A stretch of DNA of 44,305 nucleotides from Verrucomicrobiales bacterium (GTDB lineage Bacteria > Verrucomicrobiota > Verrucomicrobiia > Verrucomicrobiales > DEV007): assembly GCA_002726915.1 (NCBI GenBank), contig PBSY01000069.1, positions 1 through 44,305 of the forward strand, written 5' to 3'. The position numbers and the translations under genes were made by a program. Shown here in pieces: positions 1-9,171 of the stretch. The notes below the pieces were generated by a model. It was not told the DNA's origin. It searched no databases and saw nothing but the letters and a program-made list of their open reading frames with translations. The first letter of the stretch is position 1. Every line of letters starts with the position of its first letter.

Positions 1-6
1 AGCAAA

Positions 7-366
7 TTACTTCTGTAATCCTGTCTCGAGAACAAACCACTGGACTGGAAGGTCTTTGAGTGGTTCGCGCATCTTGTCGAGCTCGACGGCCGAGCCATGA
101 ACCTCTAGGCGAATCAGATCCGAGATTTGGAGTGCCTCTTCCAGCATCGCTCCCACATTTTCGAGGTGTGTTAACGCTCCCTCGCCGCCAATATAGGCCT
201 CGCGACAGAAGACGGTATCGTCGCAAATGGTGAAGTCGTAGCAGAGGACGTGATCTTCGTTAGCGGTTTGATCGACAAACGCCTGGAGACTGCCGACGAA
301 TTCGTCCCACTTTCCTTCATGGGGCTTAAAATAGGGGTGAATACTGACGGTGTTTTCGGGATTCAT
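7..366 (-). CDS. ABM-like (dimeric alpha/beta barrel) small protein
   Basis: This is a complete 119-residue protein with an ATG start and a TAA stop. Size and pattern (N-terminal strand, amphipathic helix around residues 18-33, strands carrying 'YDF', 'REAYIGGEGALTHLENVG') resemble the antibiotic biosynthesis monooxygenase (ABM)/YgiN-like dimeric alpha-beta barrel fold. Members are small cytosolic oxygenases or stress-linked proteins, and the substrate cannot be told from sequence. There is no signal peptide. It lies about 100 bases downstream of the sulfatase on the same strand and could be co-transcribed, but the gap makes this uncertain. The fold assignment rests on overall pattern, not on a diagnostic motif. 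Confidence 0.7.
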   Translation of the reverse strand: MNPENTVSIHPYFKPHEGKWDEFVGSLQAFVDQTANEDHVLCYDFTICDDTVFCREAYIGGEGALTHLENVGAMLEEALQISDLIRLEVHGSAVELDKMREPLKDLPVQWFVLETGLQK

Positions 367-464
367 GGGATGCCACTTTGCGTGGCTTGGGAATCCCGAT
401 CAAGTAAGAAATCCTGACACCGTGTCCTCACTTTGGGATTTCGATGTGGCTGCTTGCTGGGACG

Positions 465-1868
465 CTATTTCGCGTGCTTTCCGTGAAGGTGTTTACCCTG
501 TCGAGCCGCTTGAAGAGCCTTCACAGTATCGACGGCTGCCCCTGGATCATTTTCCGAATCAAGCCAAGCGTCGAGCGCAGCGCTCAGCTTTGCTTTGATT
601 TCTTCGTAGCCGTTGTCCTGAGCAAGGTCCTGCATTTCGTGAGAGTCTTCAGCGGTATGGTAAAGCTGTTCATTTGGCCGCAGCATGTAACGCTTTACGC
701 GCTGGTAACTACGAGGTTTTTTGATTGGATCATCACCCAACCAGGTCGCCCAGTAAGGGTTGTTGAGCTTACCGCCACCCATGAGGTGCTTCTCAATGTA
801 GAGCTCTTCGGGAAGCAGGTTTCGAATGTAGCGGAAACGTCCGTCGGTGATAGAGCGGATGGGGTAGCGGGGACCTTCTGGAAGGTTATGGTGGAGGCCG
901 TAGGCAAAATCCCGGTGCTTTTCGGTATTTCCCATGAGCACTTCGGAGAAACTGGTGCCGTCGATGTGAGATTCGATTTTTCCACCAGCGATCGAAATTA
1001 GTGTGGGAGCGATATCGGCATACTGAACGAGAGCGTCAGTCCGTTTTCCTGCCGGAACGACGCCGGGCCATTCGGCGACCAGTGCGGTGTGCAGGCCGGT
1101 GTTCCAGTTGGTCCATTTGCAGCCTGGAAATTGTGAGCCTTGTTCTGAGGTGAAAAGAACAAGGGTATCGTCTCGTTTACCGGTGGCATCGAGCGCCTCG
1201 AGAATCTCTCCGATCTGTTGGTCCATGTAGGTGATCTCGGCAAGGTAGTCGGCGAAATGTTCTCGAGTTACCGGGGTGTTAGCTAGGTTCGGTGGAAGCT
1301 TGAGATCTTGAGATGGGTATCGCGATGCATCACCCATGACCCAGGGGACATGAGGCTCGACCAGCGCAACCACGAGGCAAAAAGGATTTTCTTGGCTCAT
1401 GTATTCGCCGATAAGGGAAACCTCATGAGGATCGGTGGGATTTCGTACGCAACTGGGGTCGAATCCTTCGACCACATCAAAAGGGAAGGCTTCGGCCGGC
1501 TTTACATGAACCTTTCCGGCGAGGCCGACTCGATAGCCGAGTGGGCGTAAGTAGTGAGGAAGACTTCGAGTTTCGGGGCGACTAGAAGAATGATTCCACG
1601 CGCAGCCGTTACTCAACGGGTATTGGCCGGAATAGAGTTCAGCGCGACACGGCTGGCACATGGCCTCGGCGAGGTAGGCCTGATTGAAGGTGAGGCCGCG
1701 ACTGGCAAGGGCATCAATATGGGGTGTTATCGCATTTTTACCTCCGTAGAGGGGTAGATCGTTGTAGGTGCAGTCGTCGCCAACGATGATGAGAAAGTTA
1801 GGTCGTTCAGCTGATATGCCTATCTGAGTGAGCAGAATGGCAAGGGAAAGAATGAGGGTTTTCATCAT
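465..1868 (-). CDS. Secreted sulfatase (formylglycine-dependent, S1 family)
   Basis: 467 residues. The predicted signal peptide covers residues 1-20 (ends ISA before ERPNF). The metal-binding pair D31-D32 lies in 'IIVGDDCTYNDL'. The sulfatase signature is C71-Q-P-C-R75, where C71 would be oxidised to formylglycine; the fourth position is Cys rather than the commoner Ser, which is compatible with the CxPxR motif. The second half carries 'TSEQGSQFPGCKWTNW' where many family members have a TSDHG-type sequence, suggesting a particular subfamily. It likely removes sulfate esters from sulfated polysaccharides in the periplasm or outside the cell; the substrate is unknown. Tandem Met codons open the gene. 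No sulfatase-maturating enzyme gene is in the window. Confidence 0.92.
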   Translation of the reverse strand: MMKTLILSLAILLTQIGISAERPNFLIIVGDDCTYNDLPLYGGKNAITPHIDALASRGLTFNQAYLAEAMCQPCRAELYSGQYPLSNGCAWNHSSSRPETRSLPHYLRPLGYRVGLAGKVHVKPAEAFPFDVVEGFDPSCVRNPTDPHEVSLIGEYMSQENPFCLVVALVEPHVPWVMGDASRYPSQDLKLPPNLANTPVTREHFADYLAEITYMDQQIGEILEALDATGKRDDTLVLFTSEQGSQFPGCKWTNWNTGLHTALVAEWPGVVPAGKRTDALVQYADIAPTLISIAGGKIESHIDGTSFSEVLMGNTEKHRDFAYGLHHNLPEGPRYPIRSITDGRFRYIRNLLPEELYIEKHLMGGGKLNNPYWATWLGDDPIKKPRSYQRVKRYMLRPNEQLYHTAEDSHEMQDLAQDNGYEEIKAKLSAALDAWLDSENDPGAAVDTVKALQAARQGKHLHGKHAK

Positions 1869-1943
1869 GGATCAGAGTAATGCTCGAAAGGGGGCACGTC
1901 TTGTCGGGGCTAGTTTGATTTTGTATCGATTCGCCAAGAATGA

Positions 1944-2720
1944 TTAAAGTGAACACGAAGCCGTGTTCACGGCGAGATCGGGCAGAAGGGATGGAAGGAT
2001 TCGATTCAATTGATCCAGAGAGCCTGTCGTCTCGATATCGATGGTGGCTTCGACGACTGAGTTGGAATTGCGGGGGACAAGGCTTTGCACTCGTTTTGCC
2101 ACAGCGATTCCCGTGTCAATTATGGAAACACCGCTTGGCAATCGCGACTGAATGGCCTCACCAAGAAACGGGTAGTGTGTGCATCCAAGAACAAGAACAT
2201 CAGCACCCGAATCGAGCAGTGGATCGATCGCCTCTTTGACAGCACTTTCTGCCTCCGCTCCGTTGAGAGTTCCGGCTTCAACCAGTTCCACAAAGTAGGG
2301 GCACGGGCGGGTAATGACTTTGACGTCTTTAGCGTGGTCATTGACCAATTGATGAAATTTCTCGCCCAGAATCGACGCTTCGGTAGCTAGGACCCCGACT
2401 ACACCCGATTCCGTTTTTTGAGCAGCTGGTTTGATCCCGGGTTCCATGCCAACGATAGGCAGAAGGTAAGCATCGCGAAGGGGTCCGACGGAGTGAATTG
2501 TTGCCGAATTGCAGGCGATGACGATGAGAGTGGCTCCGCATTCAATCAGATGATCGGTGATTTGGAATACCCGTCGATTGATCACTTCCGCCGATTTATT
2601 TCCATAAGGGCACCAAGAGGAATCGCCAACGTAGTGAATTGGGATATTCGGCAGGAGTTTACGAATCTCCCGGAGTACGGAAAGGCCACCTACTCCGGAA
2701 TCTAGAATCCCGATCTTCAT
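1944..2720 (-). CDS. murI: Glutamate racemase
   Basis: Converts L-glutamate to D-glutamate for peptidoglycan synthesis in the cytosol. From the chosen ATG the protein has 258 residues and begins with the family's usual start 'MKIGILDSGVGGLSVL'. Both catalytic cysteines are visible, C70 in 'IACNSAT' and C180 in 'LGCTHYPFL' followed by H182, as is D7-S8 in the substrate pocket. An in-frame GTG nine codons upstream (base 2747) could extend it, but that extension lacks family similarity. It is transcribed in the same direction as the sulfatase downstream, 75 bases away, and no functional link is evident. Confidence 0.95.
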   Translation of the reverse strand: MKIGILDSGVGGLSVLREIRKLLPNIPIHYVGDSSWCPYGNKSAEVINRRVFQITDHLIECGATLIVIACNSATIHSVGPLRDAYLLPIVGMEPGIKPAAQKTESGVVGVLATEASILGEKFHQLVNDHAKDVKVITRPCPYFVELVEAGTLNGAEAESAVKEAIDPLLDSGADVLVLGCTHYPFLGEAIQSRLPSGVSIIDTGIAVAKRVQSLVPRNSNSVVEATIDIETTGSLDQLNRILPSLLPDLAVNTASCSL

Positions 2721-3236
2721 CGGCGTTAATGTAGTGTTATCGGTCACTCGGTTGAGCCGGTTTTTCTATTGGTGTCATCGGAGATAACGTTTGGCGAGCG
2801 CTAATCTTTCAAAATCGTTACGGAGTCTTATTTTTAAGGGCCGGCGTGTTATACTCTATGGTGGGAGGCAATAGGTCAGGTAAGAGGCAATCCGTGGACC
2901 TTCCGACTTTCAAGTCTCACCTCTATTTGATTGACGTGATCGGGCCCTCGGTTCCGCTGGGTAGCTTTGTTTTCTTAATCATCTCGTTCGCTACCAGCCA
3001 AACATTCGGCATGCCGAGAAAATCATTGGATTGCGACTGCTTTTGTTCGCCTATTTTGCGGCGTAACGTTCGCGTTTGAAGAGGGTCTCCAAAATTGCGA
3101 GGAAAAGCGCGATGGGCATCGACGCTATTTTTAAATAAGATCGGGATCGGACCCCCAGAACAAAAAAGCTCACCAGTTGCCCGGGGAGCCCTTTCTCTTA
3201 ATTTTTCAGTTCAATCGGTGTCTTTTGGGAAGACGA
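2721..3236. other. Intergenic region, no supported gene
   Basis: About 515 bases between murI and the P-loop gene. It would hold the murI promoter and the 3' end of the upstream transcript. A 77-codon plus-strand reading frame at 2846-3079 has a hydrophobic stretch but no ribosome binding site or recognisable family. A short hairpin, GTCTT-TTGGG-AAGAC at 3220-3234, sits right after the P-loop gene's stop but has no following T run. I see no RNA gene or repeat. Confidence 0.5.
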
Positions 3237-3944
3237 TCAGTAATCGAGGGCAACTGAAGCGATATCTTCAGGCGTCAGGTGTTCCTGGGCTAAGGAGAGT
3301 GTGTCGGCCATGGATTCCAGCCACTGAGTGACTTGGACTTCAGCAAAGCGCGGAAGTGCCGCAGGGTTGCGGAGGCCCTTGGCAAAATCGACTTCCGTAT
3401 TCTCGATCGCTGTTTTTAGATCTTCGGAAAGGGCGGGAAGGGTGATCTGAGTGGCACCAAGATATCGAGTCGCTTTCTCAGCTGGGCTGCCTTTCCATTT
3501 CACATCGTTGCGTCCGTCGCCAGGCAGGTGCGCAATGACGTAGTCAGCCTGATCGGCAAAAATCTCGGTAAGATCCGTGATCTCCTCGTTGCAGCGTTCG
3601 CTTTGAGTATTAGGGATGATGAGAGTCATCTCGGCGTCAAGCTCTGCGAGAAGAGCCTCCAACTCCTCTTCTTCGCAGAATTCGCCCCAGTTCCGCGCGG
3701 CACCGGTGTGAACGTCAACAATGACTGCCTCGTGCCGATCTACCGCTGAAATGAGTTGGGAAACATCAAATTGGTCTTCCAGGTCCCAAAATTCACCTTC
3801 AAAGATTTCCGTCATATCCATTTCATTGGAGGTAACCAGAAGATGGCGCAGGTCGAGCTCCTTGAGGTGATAGGAGATAGCGCGTGTTAGAGCAGATTTG
3901 CCGGAACGCTCAAGGTCATTCACAACGACGATCAATTTTTTCAT
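3237..3944 (-). CDS. Orphan ParA/MinD-like P-loop protein
   Basis: 235 residues. The N-terminal strand 'MKKLIVVVND' leads into 'LERSGKSALTRAI' (residues 11-23), in the place of the deviant Walker A motif KGGxGKT of ParA/MinD/TraL ATPases. Here the signature K-G-G residues are L-E-R, while G15-K16-S17 is kept. A hydrophobic strand with an acidic residue, 'AVIVDVHTGA', resembles the switch/Walker B strand of this class. Similar proteins include mobilisation or plasmid-stability factors (StbB/TraL type), but no plasmid, parB or mobilisation genes lie nearby. Target and activity are unknown. It appears to be a monocistronic gene with its own promoter. Confidence 0.6.
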   Translation of the reverse strand: MKKLIVVVNDLERSGKSALTRAISYHLKELDLRHLLVTSNEMDMTEIFEGEFWDLEDQFDVSQLISAVDRHEAVIVDVHTGAARNWGEFCEEEELEALLAELDAEMTLIIPNTQSERCNEEITDLTEIFADQADYVIAHLPGDGRNDVKWKGSPAEKATRYLGATQITLPALSEDLKTAIENTEVDFAKGLRNPAALPRFAEVQVTQWLESMADTLSLAQEHLTPEDIASVALDY

Positions 3945-3967
3945 GGTGGGTCAAATTAGATAGGTTG

Positions 3968-3995
3968 ACTATAAATATGAGAATTTCTCTGGCAA
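3968..3995 (-). promoter_or_regulatory. Sigma70-type promoter for the P-loop gene
   Basis: On the minus strand, TTGCCA (3995-3990) and TATAGT (3973-3968) are separated by 16 bases and lie about 25 bases upstream of the ATG at 3944. The spacer contains a perfect 5-1-5 inverted repeat, GAGAA-T-TTCTC (3979-3989), which could be an operator. The transcript would have a short leader. Predicted from consensus only. Confidence 0.45.
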
Positions 3996-4363
3996 GGCAA
4001 AACTTAATAATAATTAACTTCTAAGAAACCTTTCATAAAAGATCTTCTCATTATGGGGCTTTCGAGTTTTGGAGTGCTATCGGGCTAATGACCGACTTCA
4101 GGCCGCTACCGACCCTCTTTCATAGACGACCGCCGGGTAGAAAATGTTCAGAAAACTTGCGAAAAAACTCCCAATAAGGCTTCAAAATGGCGAGTAAGCG
4201 GTCTGATAGAGCCTTCAGGTTAACCGCTGCAACTATGCGATGGAGCGGCCTGCTCACATAATGTATCGGTTTCGGCATAGGCTTTTCCTTTGACGGGCGC
4301 ATATTCCTCACTAGGGTAGCCGCGACTGCCGCCTATGGGTGGAGTCTCCAGTCCAGGTAGTAA

Positions 4364-5407
<1,044 letters not shown>

Positions 5408-5440
5408 GGTTGTCTTTCACAACGAATTTTTCGAAAGAAG

Positions 5441-5475
5441 CGCCCCCGACTGCACAGTTGGCGGGCGTTTTTTTT
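5441..5475 (+). terminator. Rho-independent terminator between gap and pgk
   Basis: A GC-rich hairpin (left arm 5441-5451, loop 5452-5455, right arm 5456-5467 with a bulged C at 5462 and one G-T pair) is followed by eight T residues (5468-5475). It begins about 33 bases after the gap stop and ends 29 bases before the pgk ATG, so gap transcripts should be at least partly terminated before pgk. Confidence 0.8.
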
Positions 5476-5504
5476 GAATGCTAAACAGCAACACAGCCTT
5501 CTCA

Positions 5505-6710
5505 ATGAAACTTTCTATCAGCGACATCGATCCTGCCGGTAAACGCGCCCTCATGCGTGTTGATTTTAACGTGCCTCTCGACGACGACGGCAACATCACC
5601 GACGACACCCGCATCAAGGCGGCGATCCCGTCGATTGAGCACCTCACTACCGCAGGCGGCCGTGTAATTCTAATGTCTCACCTAGGGCGTCCGAAGGGTG
5701 AAAAGAATCCGGCTTTCTCTTTGAAACCGGCTGCTGACCGCCTTGGTGAACTGATCTCCGCCAATGTGAAATTCGTCGCTGACTGCGTTGGTGATGATGC
5801 TGAATCTGCAGTTGCTGATCTCAAGGACGGAGAAGTTCTATTGCTCGAGAATGTGCGTTTCTACGCAGGTGAGACGGACAACGACGCCGAGTTCTCCAAG
5901 CAACTTGCCGCCCACGGCGACATCTACGTGAATGATGCCTTCGGTACGGCTCACCGCGCCCACGCTTCAACTGCTGGTGTGACTGAGTTCATCGACACCT
6001 GCGTGATGGGTTTCCTCATCGAGAAAGAGCTCGAGTTTCTCGTGACTAAACTCGAAGAGCCTCAGCGTCCTTTCGTCGTGATCATGGGCGGCGCCAAAGT
6101 CTCAGATAAGATCAAGATCCTCGAGCGCCTTATGGACAAGGCAGATGCTTTCATCATCGGCGGCGCCATGGGAACCACTTTCCGTCTGGCTCAGGGATAC
6201 GAAGTCGGTAAGAGTTTCGTGGAGAACACTCCGGAAGCCCGTCAGATGGCTCTCAACATCATTGAGACCGCCAAGACGAATAATACCGAGTTTCTGCTTC
6301 CAGCCGATACTCGTTATGCTGAAGACTTCGGCGATGATATGCCGACCGAGGTGACCGCTCCTTGGGAAGAGGGTGGATCGATTCCTGCCGACCGTGAGGG
6401 TATCGATATTGGTGACAAAGCGGTTGAAGAATTCTCCGCTGCAATTGCCAAGGCGGGTACTGTGATCTGGAACGGACCCATGGGTGTGTTCGAGAAGCGT
6501 GGCTTCGACATTGGAACTAAGGCTGTCGGTGCTGCGATCGCGGCCAACGAAGATGCCATCACCATCGTCGGCGGGGGAGACTCCGTAACGGCGGCTAACC
6601 AGTTCGGATTCGGAGAAAAGATGGACCACATGTCTACTGGAGGTGGCGCTTCTCTCGAACTTCTCGAAGGCAAAGAACTGCCCGGAATTGCTGCCCTCGA
6701 CGATAAGTAA
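5505..6710 (+). CDS. pgk: Phosphoglycerate kinase
   Basis: 401 residues from the ATG at 5505, standard length. Transfers phosphate from 1,3-bisphosphoglycerate to ADP in glycolysis. The N-terminal substrate-site motif 'RALMRVDFNVPLDDDG' (about residues 14-29) and 'LMSHLGRPKG' are present. The hinge/nucleotide region follows with 'VIMGGAKVSDKI', and near the C-terminus 'VGGGDSVTAA' and 'STGGGASLELLEG' form the ATP phosphate loop. An upstream in-frame ATG at 5478 lies right after the terminator T run and adds nine residues outside the family alignment. It is second in gap-pgk-tpiA and likely needs read-through or its own promoter. Confidence 0.97.
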   Translation: MKLSISDIDPAGKRALMRVDFNVPLDDDGNITDDTRIKAAIPSIEHLTTAGGRVILMSHLGRPKGEKNPAFSLKPAADRLGELISANVKFVADCVGDDAESAVADLKDGEVLLLENVRFYAGETDNDAEFSKQLAAHGDIYVNDAFGTAHRAHASTAGVTEFIDTCVMGFLIEKELEFLVTKLEEPQRPFVVIMGGAKVSDKIKILERLMDKADAFIIGGAMGTTFRLAQGYEVGKSFVENTPEARQMALNIIETAKTNNTEFLLPADTRYAEDFGDDMPTEVTAPWEEGGSIPADREGIDIGDKAVEEFSAAIAKAGTVIWNGPMGVFEKRGFDIGTKAVGAAIAANEDAITIVGGGDSVTAANQFGFGEKMDHMSTGGGASLELLEGKELPGIAALDDK

Positions 6711-6789
6711 TCAACATTGGACCGGATTAGGTCAAACACTTAACCCTGCTTAGTCTCTCAAAACGCTAAACTGCATAAAAGCTACAAAT

Positions 6790-7557
6790 ATGAGCCGTAA
6801 AAACATCATTGCCGCTAACTGGAAGATGAACGTGACGCCTAGCGAGGCGGCAGCGTTTCTCGATCCTTTCCTGAACATCTTCAGCGAAGCTACTGCTGTC
6901 GATATCGTGATTGCCCCCTCTTTCATCGCGATGTCGAAAGCTTCCGAACTGATCACACCGAACCCGGCTGTTGCTCTTTCCGCCCAGAACATGTCACACG
7001 AGGCTTCCGGTGCTTTCACCGGTGAGACCAGTGCCGCCATGCTGAAGGACATCAACACCGAATACGTCATTCTTGGTCACAGCGAGCGCCGCTCTCTTTA
7101 CGGTGAGGACGACGCCGTTATCAACAAGAAAGTACACGCGACCCTTGCGGCTGAGTTGAAGCCGATTCTCTGCATTGGTGAATCTCTTGAAGAGCGCGAA
7201 GGCGGCCAGCTCGAGAGTGTTCTCACGTCTCAACTTGAGGGCAGCCTTGCCGACGTGACGGCTGAGCAGATGGGCGACGTTGTCATCGCCTATGAGCCCG
7301 TCTGGGCCATTGGGACCGGAGTCACCGCCTCGCCTGAGCAGGCCCAGGACACGCAGGCGTTCGTTCGTTCTATTCTTGCCAAGATTTTTGGTGAGGAAGT
7401 CGCTGCTGCGACTCGTATCCAGTACGGTGGTTCGGTGAAACCCGGCAACGCAGCTGACCTGATCGGTCGCGAAGACATCGATGGATTTCTCGTCGGTGGT
7501 GCCAGCCTCGACCCTCAGAGTTTTACTGAGATTGTCAGCGCCGGTATTGGCGGGTGA
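6790..7557 (+). CDS. tpiA: Triosephosphate isomerase
   Basis: 255 residues, full length. Interconverts dihydroxyacetone phosphate and glyceraldehyde 3-phosphate in the cytosol. Catalytic residues are in place: N10 and K12 in 'IAANWKMN', H97 in 'ILGHSERR', and E169 in 'AYEPVWAIGTG' (flexible loop 6). The phosphate-binding 'IQYGGSVKPGN' and 'GFLVGGASLD' close the barrel. It follows pgk by 79 bases with no terminator between them, so the two are likely co-transcribed. The secG gene often found after tpiA is absent; a sulfatase follows instead. Confidence 0.97.
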   Translation: MSRKNIIAANWKMNVTPSEAAAFLDPFLNIFSEATAVDIVIAPSFIAMSKASELITPNPAVALSAQNMSHEASGAFTGETSAAMLKDINTEYVILGHSERRSLYGEDDAVINKKVHATLAAELKPILCIGESLEEREGGQLESVLTSQLEGSLADVTAEQMGDVVIAYEPVWAIGTGVTASPEQAQDTQAFVRSILAKIFGEEVAAATRIQYGGSVKPGNAADLIGREDIDGFLVGGASLDPQSFTEIVSAGIGG

Positions 7558-7698
7558 TAAGCCGATCAGCGGGCCGCCGTGCGCGGTTCAAACAAATCTA
7601 TAGAGTCCGGGACCTCACCTGAGGCCCAGGGCATCTTTGGTTCTACCATTTCTGGAGGATTGCGTCCAAAGCGGTGCTTTTTGAGTGAAAAAGGGTTA

Positions 7699-9171
7699 AT
7701 GAAAGGGTTATTATTAGGTCTCGTTTTATTGTTTTGTCAGGGTTTTATACTTGCTGATGATAAGAAGAACATCCTCATGATCGCCGTGGACGATCTGCGG
7801 CCGATGTTGAGCTGTTATGGTGATAAAAGAATTTCGACACCGAATTTTGACCGACTAGCTGATAGCGCAATGCTGTTTGAGCGCGCCTACTGTAACTATG
7901 CAAAGTGTGGAGCTTCACGCATGTCCCTCATGACTGGTCTGATGCCAGACACCATTGGGGTTTACACTCACCGGGACAATGATATCGAGAAGTTTCGTGA
8001 GAGTCGAACCGATGCCGTGCCGATGTCGCGGTGGTTTCGGGAGGCCGGTTTCGAGGTGCGAAGCTTCGGGAAGATTGATCACGACGGCTGGGCTATTTCG
8101 AGCGATTGGAGTAAACCACCTTTTGCAGGTCGAGACGGCGAGATGCTGGAGGTGGTTGAAGCTTTAAGTATTCCAACGAAAACAATCATTGCTGACCGGG
8201 CCAATTGTCCTGTCGCACAGTCACCGGACGTTGATGACGACTTTCTCTTCGCAGGAAGAATGGTGAACGAAGTGAATCGCCTCTTGGCAGAGCCGCGTGA
8301 GAAGCCTTTTTTCTTCGCGGTGGGATTTCGCCGCCCGCACCTGCCGTTCGTCGCGCCAAAGCGCTACTACGATCTTCACCAACCGGAAGAGTCGTGGCTT
8401 GCTTCCAATACCAATCCCCCAAAAGGAGCCCCTGTGTTGGCCTGGTTCAATTCGGATGGCTACGGCGGCATGATGAAGAAAGTGGGAGATCCGATGCCGA
8501 ATCCACTGACGCGAGATGATGCGATAGCTTTGAACGGATTTGAAATGCGTAGCTACGTGGGAGCCCCGGTGCACGGGGAGATTCCGACGGCAAAGCAGCT
8601 TGATTTGCTGCACGGTTACGCTGCCTGCGTTTCCTATGTTGATGCGCAGATTGGCAAAATTCTCGATCAAATCGACGAATTGGAACTGAGAGAAAACACG
8701 ATTATCATGCTGTGGTCAGATCACGGTTGGCACCTGGGTGAAATGAGCACTTGGGGTAAGATGACGAATTACGAGATCAGTACACGAATTCCCTTTATGG
8801 TGTCGGTGCCGGGATTGAAGTCGGGCCGGACATCGTCGCTGGCGGCGCTGATAGACGTTTATCCAACGCTCTGTGATCTGACAGGGGTCGAAGCGCCTGA
8901 GCACCTAGAAGGGTTAAGCCTGGTGCCAGTTTTAGAAAATGAAGGTGCTTCAGTCAGAGAGGTGGTGCTTCATCTCTACGCCCGATACAACGGAGCTTTT
9001 ATGGGACATGCAGTGAGGGCCGATCGCTTTCGTTACGTGAGGTGGACGAATCGGCAGGGAAAGGTGGTCGAACAAGAACTCTACGACCTGCAAAGTGATC
9101 CGCTGGAAACGGTCAATATTGTTGCTGATCACCCAGAGCTTGCTCAGAATTTGGAGGCCATGTTGGATTAG
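7699..9171 (+). CDS. Secreted iduronate-2-sulfatase-like sulfatase with CGASR motif
   Basis: 490 residues from the ATG at 7699, preceded by a purine-rich AAAAAGGG. That start opens directly on a signal peptide (residues 1 to about 19, 'MKGLLLGLVLLFCQG...'); the frame is open to a GTG at 7579, but the extra 40 residues are not secretory. Metal ligands D31-D32 lie in 'IAVDDLRPM', and D341-H342 in 'WSDHGWHLGE'. The modification site reads C70-G-A-S-R74, with Ala where the consensus has Pro. Layout ('DDLRPMLSCYGD', 'FFFAVGFRRPHLPF') matches the iduronate-2-sulfatase-like branch. It likely desulfates sulfated glycans outside the cytosol. Its stop overlaps the stop of the convergent gene. Confidence 0.9.
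   Translation: MKGLLLGLVLLFCQGFILADDKKNILMIAVDDLRPMLSCYGDKRISTPNFDRLADSAMLFERAYCNYAKCGASRMSLMTGLMPDTIGVYTHRDNDIEKFRESRTDAVPMSRWFREAGFEVRSFGKIDHDGWAISSDWSKPPFAGRDGEMLEVVEALSIPTKTIIADRANCPVAQSPDVDDDFLFAGRMVNEVNRLLAEPREKPFFFAVGFRRPHLPFVAPKRYYDLHQPEESWLASNTNPPKGAPVLAWFNSDGYGGMMKKVGDPMPNPLTRDDAIALNGFEMRSYVGAPVHGEIPTAKQLDLLHGYAACVSYVDAQIGKILDQIDELELRENTIIMLWSDHGWHLGEMSTWGKMTNYEISTRIPFMVSVPGLKSGRTSSLAALIDVYPTLCDLTGVEAPEHLEGLSLVPVLENEGASVREVVLHLYARYNGAFMGHAVRADRFRYVRWTNRQGKVVEQELYDLQSDPLETVNIVADHPELAQNLEAMLD

Noticed and set aside
2846..3079. 77-codon plus-strand frame between murI and the P-loop gene
   Set aside because: One hydrophobic stretch but no ribosome binding site, no family and no neighbour support.
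3220..3234. Hairpin after the P-loop gene as a terminator
   Set aside because: Only a 5-bp stem and no T run on the minus strand.
4120..4311. 63-codon minus-strand frame upstream of gap
   Set aside because: Arg/Pro-rich, no recognisable domain, overlaps the region expected to hold the gap promoter.
6102..6629. 175-codon minus-strand frame inside pgk
   Set aside because: Antisense shadow of a highly conserved gene; no start signal or domain.
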